A stretch of DNA of 26,822 nt from Deltaproteobacteria bacterium (GTDB taxonomy: Bacteria > Myxococcota_A > JAADFL01), in contig JAADFL010000065.1 in assembly GCA_013152945.1 (NCBI GenBank), positions 1 through 26,822 on the forward strand. Reading direction: 5' to 3'. This document shows, piece by piece, positions 21,628-26,822 of the stretch. The notes under the pieces were generated by a model. It saw nothing but the letters and a program-made list of their open reading frames with translations. It was not told the DNA's origin and did no database searches. How positions within the stretch are numbered: position 1 is the stretch's first letter; every line of letters starts with the position of its first letter. The translations under genes and the position numbers were made by a program.

Positions 21628-22841
21628 ATCAAGGCCTCCAATGACTTGGTTTCAGGCTCAACCGGGTCTGGAAAATCCAAGCCCTGTTCCGCCGTATCCA
21701 CGTCCTTGAGCCCATGCCCTGTAACGAGCAATACCAAGGACGAGGCCGGGTCTAATTTCCCATTGAAGATGAGTTCTTTCAATCCCGCAAGGCCGGCAGA
21801 TGCCGCAGGCTCTGCAAACACCCCTGTCATGGAGGCCAACTCGGCCTGCGCGCGCAGTATCTGCCTGTCGGAAACCATTATGGACAGGCCCTTGCTTTCT
21901 TCAAGCGCCCTTTTAGCCCACCATGCATTGCTGGGAACCGATACGGATATGGAATCCGCAACAGTGCTCGGATTTGGCGATGCTTTGAATTCTCCAGTGG
22001 TAAACAGGTGATGCACCGCGGCGGAACTCTCGGCCTGAACCGCGATCAACCTGGGTAACTTATCAGTAAGACCGATTCCGGTGAGATCTTTGAAGCCCTT
22101 GTGTACAGCGGCCAGTATGACGCCATCTCCCACCGGAACCACAATTGCATCCGGCACCTTGCCGAGTTGCCTGAATATCTCGAATGCCACGGTCTTTTTC
22201 CCCTCTATAGTCAACGGGTTGAAGGCGGTATTCCGGTTCAAGCCTTTGAATTTTTCCGTATATTCCATGGACAGGGAGAAGGCTTGGTCATATGTCCCGT
22301 TTACAGGCACCAGCCTTGCGCCGTGGATCATCACCTGGACGAGCTTGGCCCTTGGCGCAGATGCAGGAACGAATATTATTGCCGAAAGACCTGCACTTGC
22401 GCATACAGCGGCAAGAGAAGACGCGGCATTGCCGGTCGATGCCGTTACTACACGATCGTATCCAAGCTTCAAGGCCTGTGCTGTTACCATGAAAGATGCC
22501 CTGTCCTTGAGCGAACCGCTCGGGTTCTGCCCGTCGTTCTTGATCCAAAGGTCTTTCATCCCAAGGGAATCGGCCAGTCTACCGGCTTTAAAAAGCGGCG
22601 TATGGCCGACCGGGAGAACAGGCCTGTATTTCTTTTCAATGGGCATGAGGCATTCAAGATCAGTATCAGCCGGATCAAATTTCATGGTGAGCTTTCTAAA
22701 ATCAAATATGGCTTCAAGCACCCCCTCGAGGGGCCTGCCCGGCTCCTGGTTACGGCTGCATTCCGGGCACAGGTACAACACTTCGTCTTTTTCAAAGGAC
22801 TTGCCACAGGTGGTGCACTTGTAGGTAAACAGCGGTTCCAT
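21624..22841 (-). CDS. Threonine synthase-like PLP enzyme with N-terminal zinc ribbon (405 aa)
   Basis: A fold-type-II PLP enzyme of the threonine synthase (thrC) family, which in the housekeeping case converts O-phosphohomoserine to threonine. A zinc-ribbon-like CxxC pair (Cys9, 12, 25, 28) precedes the catalytic domain. The PLP lysine is Lys112 in NPSGSLKDRAS, and STGNAASSLA and VPVGDGVILAA are typical. Being first in an operon with ygeW and another PLP enzyme, it may be a catabolic relative rather than the biosynthetic enzyme: in other YgeW regions this place is taken by diaminopropionate ammonia-lyase (YgeX). The ATG at 22841 has only a weak ribosome site (GGGGGCC, then five to six bases). 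A candidate promoter with a palindrome lies 35-72 bases upstream. Confidence 0.8.
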   Translation of the reverse strand: MEPLFTYKCTTCGKSFEKDEVLYLCPECSRNQEPGRPLEGVLEAIFDFRKLTMKFDPADTDLECLMPIEKKYRPVLPVGHTPLFKAGRLADSLGMKDLWIKNDGQNPSGSLKDRASFMVTAQALKLGYDRVVTASTGNAASSLAAVCASAGLSAIIFVPASAPRAKLVQVMIHGARLVPVNGTYDQAFSLSMEYTEKFKGLNRNTAFNPLTIEGKKTVAFEIFRQLGKVPDAIVVPVGDGVILAAVHKGFKDLTGIGLTDKLPRLIAVQAESSAAVHHLFTTGEFKASPNPSTVADSISVSVPSNAWWAKRALEESKGLSIMVSDRQILRAQAELASMTGVFAEPAASAGLAGLKELIFNGKLDPASSLVLLVTGHGLKDVDTAEQGLDFPDPVEPETKSLEALI

Positions 22842-22875
22842 AAAGGCCCCCGATCTTTTTCGTCACAGTTCGACT

Positions 22876-22913
22876 TTTGTAACATGAACAGGACTTGGGG
22901 CCAAGTGCCAAGT
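22876..22913 (-). promoter_or_regulatory. Candidate promoter and overlapping palindrome before the ygeW operon
   Basis: On the minus strand, TTGGCC (22904 to 22899) and TACAAA (22881 to 22876) are 17 bases apart and each match four of six consensus bases. The perfect inverted repeat ACTTGG-GG-CCAAGT (22893-22906) covers the -35, and a third CCAAGT half-site follows at 22908-22913. A repressor bound here would block the promoter; that is inference from the layout. Confidence 0.35.
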
Positions 22914-23041
22914 GGAAAGAGCCGTTTCCACCGGAGGCAGGAAACTTGAAAGCTCATAGCTGAAAGACCGGCTTGGGACGAGTGCCATTGATGCCATGGA
23001 GATTGGGAGAACTGGATGCCCGGCTTGGCGGAGATAAATAA

Positions 23042-23149
23042 ATGTGTACGATTTTGCCCATGAAATTCATTGCAGATACTAGCATGTTTCTTGCCGTTGC
23101 CCCAGATGAGCCGGCACTTGTCGATTCCACCTGGTATTTGACGTACTAA
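23042..23149 (+). pseudogene. Truncated PIN-domain (VapC-like toxin) gene remnant
   Basis: A 35-codon reading frame whose inner part, from the ATG at 23060, reads MKFIADTSMFLAVAPDEPAL. This matches the first strand and helix of VapC-type PIN-domain ribonucleases, including the first metal-binding Asp in ADTS. The match stops there, a stop codon follows at 23147, and no other frame continues the domain, so the gene is a fragment and cannot make a nuclease. A 25-codon open stretch (22964-23041) ends directly before it, where an antitoxin gene would be expected, but I cannot assign it. It lies in the 387-base gap between the threonine-synthase-like gene and the propeller gene, which holds nothing else coding. 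Confidence 0.55.
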
Positions 23150-23228
23150 CAACAGGTTGTGCAATGTGACTGGACAACGGCAGCCCGTGAACCTATCCTT
23201 CAAACCGTATACTTTGGAGGTAACAGCA

Positions 23229-24782
23229 TTGAAAAACAGGAACAACTTCAAACACGGCGGATTTTCATTCGTCTCCCTGCTGGCAATCATCTCCGCGGCA
23301 ACTGCCTGTCCTGCACTAGAGTCATGCCGCAGTGAACAGGATGCGGATGCAATCGCCCGTGCATTGGCGGATCGGCTTCAGGATGCACTCAAGTTCGACA
23401 ACAGTGAAACAAAGAAAGGCGATGCCCCGCAGGGACATACTTCCGGTGCCGATTATCCGGCCGTAACCATGCTGGACGCGCCTCAAACTCTTTACCCCGG
23501 CCAGAGCTTTGAAATAGGCCTGCCTACGGACTTTGCCATGACCGATGCCATTGCCGGAGCAGCGGTGCAGGTCGACAAGGCAAGCCACTATATCGAGGTT
23601 CACGAAAGTTATGACTCTGTTGCCGGAAGAGTCATCCTGCACGGGCACCTTGCCGATGATAAGAAATTGATAGGGCATATATTCCACGTCCGGATTGCCT
23701 TGTTGGACGACCTGTCCAGGGCCGGTAACTACGTGACATGGGACCTCGCAATAGTCATGCAACCGGATGCGTTCATGGAACAGGAATCCGTGCGCGAACC
23801 GGAAAACGAACCCGAGCTACATGTCTTTCCGGATGCATATGAAACAGAGCCTTCAGAGACTTCCGATCAAATGGAAACAATTGAGGAAGGAGAGAATTTG
23901 CCTGACGGCATGCAACTCCTGGCTGAATCAGGCTCCCAACTCGAAAGCGTGGTGGTTGACGGCTCGTATGTATATTACCTCGAGCCCGGTCCTAACGACC
24001 AGGCCGGCGGCAGGGTGATGAGAGTTCCGGTTACAGGAGGCACACCAGAGGTGATTGCCAAGGAACAAGGTAACCCGCTGAGGATTGCAACAGATCGGCA
24101 AGCTGTTTACTGGACCACCTGGTTGACGGGAAATGTCATGCGCTGGACGAAATCGAGCGGCCTTACCGACGTGCTGGCAGAAGGAGAGAAAAAGCCCGGT
24201 GACATAGTGAGCTATGGTGGAATCTTGTTCTGGGCGAACTTCGGTACAGGCACAATAGAGCAACTCAGCTTATCCGACATGAAGCAATCGACTCTCTATC
24301 AAACCAAGAATGGGCCGAACGGCCTGGCTGTGTTCGGATCGTACTTGGCCTTTACGATAGCCGAGTCAGTCCAGGGAGATCAGCATTCCGGGCTGATCTA
24401 TGTGTTCAGCCTTGCTACAGGAGGGCCAAGGCTGGTCGCTTCCAAGGCAGGTTTGCCAAGGAGCGTGGCCCTGGACGAAGGCAGGGTGTATTGGCTGGAC
24501 GAACTCGGCCCGGACGGCAATGTCAATGCACAAAACATCAGCGGCGGAAATACGATGGTCCTTGCTTCGAAACAAAACGGACCTACATGGATAACCGCTG
24601 ACACAGACTACCTTTACTATGCTGTCTCGCCTGACAGGGTCATCAGGAGAGTATCGAAGAAAGGCGGCCCGCCCGAAGACATTGCTCCTGCCATGGACGA
24701 CTTCGTCCTGGGCATGGCACTCGACAATAATTTCGTGTACTGGGTGACCAGAAACAAGCTTTACAAAGTTAAGAAACCCTGA
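23229..24782 (+). CDS. Exported beta-propeller protein with acidic linker (517 aa)
   Basis: A secreted or lipid-anchored protein of unknown function. The start is TTG at 23229 with a strong GGAGG eight bases upstream; earlier in-frame codons (from 23157) lack a ribosome site and would spoil the signal peptide. The signal is Lys/Arg-rich then FSFVSLLAIISAATAC; Cys27 could be a weak lipobox cysteine. A beta-rich domain follows (about 78-190), then an acidic linker (about 200-235, repeated EPE/ETEPSETS), then six or so propeller blades (about 240-517) with repeats of the form GGxPxxIAxxQ and YWT/YWLD/LYYAV strands, as in DUF5050/YWTD-like propellers common in myxobacteria and other deltaproteobacteria. 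It may bind a ligand or protein at the cell surface. Confidence 0.72.
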   Translation: MKNRNNFKHGGFSFVSLLAIISAATACPALESCRSEQDADAIARALADRLQDALKFDNSETKKGDAPQGHTSGADYPAVTMLDAPQTLYPGQSFEIGLPTDFAMTDAIAGAAVQVDKASHYIEVHESYDSVAGRVILHGHLADDKKLIGHIFHVRIALLDDLSRAGNYVTWDLAIVMQPDAFMEQESVREPENEPELHVFPDAYETEPSETSDQMETIEEGENLPDGMQLLAESGSQLESVVVDGSYVYYLEPGPNDQAGGRVMRVPVTGGTPEVIAKEQGNPLRIATDRQAVYWTTWLTGNVMRWTKSSGLTDVLAEGEKKPGDIVSYGGILFWANFGTGTIEQLSLSDMKQSTLYQTKNGPNGLAVFGSYLAFTIAESVQGDQHSGLIYVFSLATGGPRLVASKAGLPRSVALDEGRVYWLDELGPDGNVNAQNISGGNTMVLASKQNGPTWITADTDYLYYAVSPDRVIRRVSKKGGPPEDIAPAMDDFVLGMALDNNFVYWVTRNKLYKVKKP

Positions 24783-24951
24783 TCCGGACTACAAAGAATT
24801 AACACTTGATATTGCTTTACATGGCTATCCCGTTCGCTCGCAGCACAATGCTATTACCGTCGCTTGCAGGGATTTTGTAAACAAATCTTAATAATCGGTT
24901 CATCTCGACAAAATCGAAAAAGAAACGCCTTGTCCCAAAAAGAACCTATCT

Positions 24952-25974
24952 TTATCCCATCTCCTCGTCGGAGTTTATGAGTACATCCCTCCAATCGCCG
25001 GGAGAATGCAGAATTTCAATCATGCCCCTGATAACACAAGTCAGCGGTTCATCCGCTATCTTGACTTTGACTCCTGTGTGCTCCTGGATGAGTTTTCCCC
25101 AACCAGAGATGCAAGCCCCCCCGCCAACCATCATTATCCCGTTACTCAGGACATCGTTGGCGAGTTCGGGAGGCATGGTCTCAAGGCTTTCCCTGATAGC
25201 CTGGACAATAGCCTGGACAATAGGTTCCAGTGCCTCCCTCACCTCTGCCGTACTTGCCACCAACTTCCTGGGCACCATAGTCGTATGGTCCAGGCCCTTG
25301 AGTTCAAAGGTATGTTCTTCCTCCATCGGGCAGACAGAGCCATGGTCTATCTTGATCTGCTCGGCCGTTGTCTCGCCTATGGCAAACCTGTACCTCTGGT
25401 TGAAATAGTCCTGAATCACCTTGTCCATGGCATTTCCAGCCATCTTGATGGAAACGCAGGAAACCAAATCGGAAAGAGAAATAAGTGAAACCTCGGACGT
25501 TCCGCCTCCGATATCGACCAGCATCGAGCCCCTGGGCTCCTTGACCGGCAGGCCGGCCCCGATTGCGCCGGCAAAAGGTTCCTTTACCAACATCACTTTG
25601 CTGGCGCCCGACCTGTAAGCCTCTTGTTTCAAAGCCTTGTTTTCTACCTTTGTGGCTCCATGGGGGGTGCAAAGAAGCACGGTGGGTTTGAGTAACCTCT
25701 TGCCGTCCATGGCTGCTTCCATGAGGTAGGTTATAAGGCCCTTCGTTGCTGTGAAGTTTGCAACCACACCATCCTGGAGGGGTCTTACCACGTCTATGAA
25801 TGAAGGAGCCCGGCCGAGCATGCGTTTTGCTTGCAAACCTGCCGCTACAACCCTGTTGGAGTCTTTCCGATAGGCGACAATCGAGGGTTCCCTTAAGACT
25901 TCACCGCGTTTGTTGGAATAGGCATACGCATATGTCGTCCCCAAATCAATGGCTATGGCATCCCTTAACGGCAT
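24952..25974 (-). CDS. mreB: Actin-like cell-shape protein MreB (340 aa)
   Basis: A bacterial actin that forms ATP-dependent filaments under the inner membrane and guides cell-wall growth. The phosphate-1 motif IAIDLGTTYAYAY (7-19), the interdomain EPFAGAIGAGLPVKEP (132-147), phosphate-2 LVDIGGGTSEV (152-162) and the adenosine motif MMVGGGACISG near 277-287 are intact. The usual LGTANTLVY is LGTTYAYAY, and mreC, mreD, mrdA and rodA do not follow, so this is a stand-alone and possibly paralogous copy. A 12-bp tandem duplication gives VQAIVQAI at the minus-strand codons over 25196-25219. It starts 42 bases after the HicB-like gene and probably shares its transcript; no strong ribosome site is seen. 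Confidence 0.88.
   Translation of the reverse strand: MPLRDAIAIDLGTTYAYAYSNKRGEVLREPSIVAYRKDSNRVVAAGLQAKRMLGRAPSFIDVVRPLQDGVVANFTATKGLITYLMEAAMDGKRLLKPTVLLCTPHGATKVENKALKQEAYRSGASKVMLVKEPFAGAIGAGLPVKEPRGSMLVDIGGGTSEVSLISLSDLVSCVSIKMAGNAMDKVIQDYFNQRYRFAIGETTAEQIKIDHGSVCPMEEEHTFELKGLDHTTMVPRKLVASTAEVREALEPIVQAIVQAIRESLETMPPELANDVLSNGIMMVGGGACISGWGKLIQEHTGVKVKIADEPLTCVIRGMIEILHSPGDWRDVLINSDEEMG
25196..25219. repeat. 12-bp tandem duplication inside mreB
   Basis: ATAGCCTGGACA occurs twice without a gap (25196-25207 and 25208-25219), followed by a partial third copy ATAG. It keeps the reading frame and inserts four residues (VQAI repeated) into a helix of the second half of the protein. Confidence 0.9.
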
Positions 25975-26016
25975 GTTGTTTCTTCAACCTCTAAGAAAAA
26001 GCTATCGGCAACAACG

Positions 26017-26577
26017 CTAGTCACTGTTGGACCTGCCGCCACCCTTCCTTCGCTTGGTGCCTTTTCTGCCGCCTGCGGGTTCGATGCTCCTCACATATTC
26101 CCTGAAAGAGGCCCCATCATACATTACCTGCTGGTACCTGGCCGAGTTTCCCGAATTTCTTCCTCTCCTCGAATAATCTCTTTCTCTGCCCCTGTCTTCT
26201 CCCCGTGGCTGCCTTGTATGGTGTTCTGCCCTGCCTGAACGCCTGCGGTACAATCCCTCTGTCAAAAGCTGCACGATCAATTCAGGCAGCTCGCATTTTT
26301 CCCATCGTGCCTGGAAGGCCAGTTCCTTGTGCAGGCTCGAAGAGAGTTCAATTGTAAGTTCAGTCCCAAAATCCTCTTCATCTACAGGCGGGGGCACTTC
26401 CATTCCACTGAGCCTCAATTGGTCGATGTGCCTTTCCAGCTCCTCTTCTGCAGCCTGTACTACTTCGCTCCTGGTCGCCCCCAGCACTGCGAATCCAGGA
26501 ATTTCCGGAACCGTAACCTTCCATTTTTCCGATTCCGCCTCGTAGAGAACCAACATACGATAAGCTGACCCGCTCAT
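26017..26577 (-). CDS. HicB-like protein with C-terminal Arg/Gly-rich tail (186 aa)
   Basis: The N-terminal part (about 7-55) is a HicB-type partial RNase H-like fold (YEAESEKWKVTVPEIPGF, then ATRSEVVQAAEEELERHI). A linker with PPP leads to a ribbon-helix-helix-like DNA-binding segment (about 72-110; LTIELSSSLHKELAFQARW ... IVQLLTEGLY). HicB proteins neutralise HicA mRNA interferases and repress their own operon. Residues 111-186 form a low-complexity basic tail with RRRSGR, RGEDRGRER, RRGR and RKGTKRRKGGGR, not part of standard HicB and suggestive of nucleic-acid binding. No HicA gene lies beside it. The ATG at 26577 has GGAGG seven bases upstream. It is followed by mreB 42 bases on, so it may be a regulator that is not part of a toxin system. 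Confidence 0.7.
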   Translation of the reverse strand: MSGSAYRMLVLYEAESEKWKVTVPEIPGFAVLGATRSEVVQAAEEELERHIDQLRLSGMEVPPPVDEEDFGTELTIELSSSLHKELAFQARWEKCELPELIVQLLTEGLYRRRSGRAEHHTRQPRGEDRGRERDYSRRGRNSGNSARYQQVMYDGASFREYVRSIEPAGGRKGTKRRKGGGRSNSD

Positions 26578-26751
26578 GAATCATTCCTCCACCGCATCCT
26601 TTTTTCCGGCGCGGTAATCTGAATTACAAATCTTCAGGTTCCCACGTAACCATGAAACCACACACGGTAAAACAGAGCTTTACATATCTGAACTCGAACC
26701 GTCAAGGCAATCAGTAAACCTGCATTGCCCGGAATCCTTGGTTGACTGTAA

Positions 26752-26770
26752 ATCCGGAATACATCCGGAA
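26752..26770. repeat. Two ATCCGGAA repeats one helical turn apart
   Basis: ATCCGGAA occurs at 26752-26759 and 26763-26770, an 11-bp period that puts both on the same DNA face; each contains the palindrome TCCGGA. They lie about 175-193 bases upstream of the HicB-like gene. The region 26578-26822 has no gene that I can see; a loose -35 TTGACG is present on the minus strand (26705 to 26700) without a convincing -10. Confidence 0.35.
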
Positions 26771-26822
26771 ATTAACAGACCGTTTATTGTTCCAATATCA
26801 TTCAACCCGGAAAAGCGCCGGG

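Noticed and set aside
53-22914. Shared 11-mer CACTTGGCACT at 53-63 (plus) and 22904-22914 (minus)
   Set aside because: Many 11-base matches are expected by chance in a 27-kb window on two strands; no longer similarity extends from it.
22081-22949. Plus-strand frames of 247 and 282 codons opposite the threonine-synthase-like gene
   Set aside because: Both are antisense shadows with no family signature; the minus strand carries all PLP-enzyme motifs.

Overview
The window reads as a chromosomal stretch of a Gram-negative bacterium with a large anaerobic or facultative organic-acid metabolism, most like a member of the former Deltaproteobacteria (Desulfobacterota or a relative). This rests on gene content only: a 2-hydroxyacyl-CoA dehydratase/benzoyl-CoA reductase-type activase, an ADP-forming acyl-CoA synthetase, a benzoate-CoA-ligase-family enzyme, an acyl-CoA dehydrogenase resembling anaerobic glutaryl-/alicyclic-acyl-CoA dehydrogenases, a molybdenum hydroxylase, and exported PEGA-like and beta-propeller proteins. 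No rRNA, tRNA, CRISPR array or intact mobile element was seen. Coding density is high and most genes carry GGAGG-type ribosome sites.

Layout. (1) 183-2694, minus: a soluble-transhydrogenase/dihydrolipoamide-dehydrogenase-like flavoprotein, then two small hot-dog proteins, one with the MaoC hydratase motif and one without it, which look like a two-subunit hydratase. (2) 2894-9419, plus: a lone [4Fe-4S] activase ATPase overlapping an ADP-forming acyl-CoA synthetase, then an AMP-forming acyl-CoA ligase, a benzoate-CoA-ligase-like enzyme and a small membrane protein like AtpI. (3) 12295-9637, minus: bioA followed one base later by an Nramp-like carrier lacking the usual metal-site motifs. (4) 12467-17475, plus: acyl-CoA dehydrogenase, a 73-residue biotinyl/lipoyl carrier domain protein, and the three subunits of a xanthine-dehydrogenase-family molybdenum hydroxylase. 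(5) 22841-17497, minus: a threonine-synthase-like PLP enzyme, the knotted carbamoyltransferase YgeW, a second fold-type-II PLP enzyme and an exported PEGA-like protein, tightly packed. (6) 23042-24782, plus: a truncated PIN-domain (VapC-like) remnant, then an exported beta-propeller protein. (7) 26577-24952, minus: a HicB-like protein with an unusual Arg/Gly-rich tail, then a stand-alone MreB.

How it may work together. Blocks 1, 2 and 4 supply most steps for activating a carboxylic acid to its CoA ester (three different ligases), oxidising it (acyl-CoA dehydrogenase), hydrating or dehydrating it (MaoC pair) and hydroxylating or reducing it (molybdenum hydroxylase). The activase and the biotinyl carrier point to partners, a radical dehydratase or reductase and a carboxylase or decarboxylase, that are not in the window. 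The molybdenum hydroxylase lying beside a ygeW operon recalls the Escherichia coli ygeW-xdh region and clostridial selenium-dependent molybdenum hydroxylase regions, although the usual hydantoinase, carbamate kinase and YgeY genes are absent. The most unusual items are the lone activase with three CoA ligases, the orphan carrier protein in an oxidation operon, the PLP-YgeW-PLP operon, the motif-altered Nramp carrier coupled to bioA, and the HicB-like/MreB pair.
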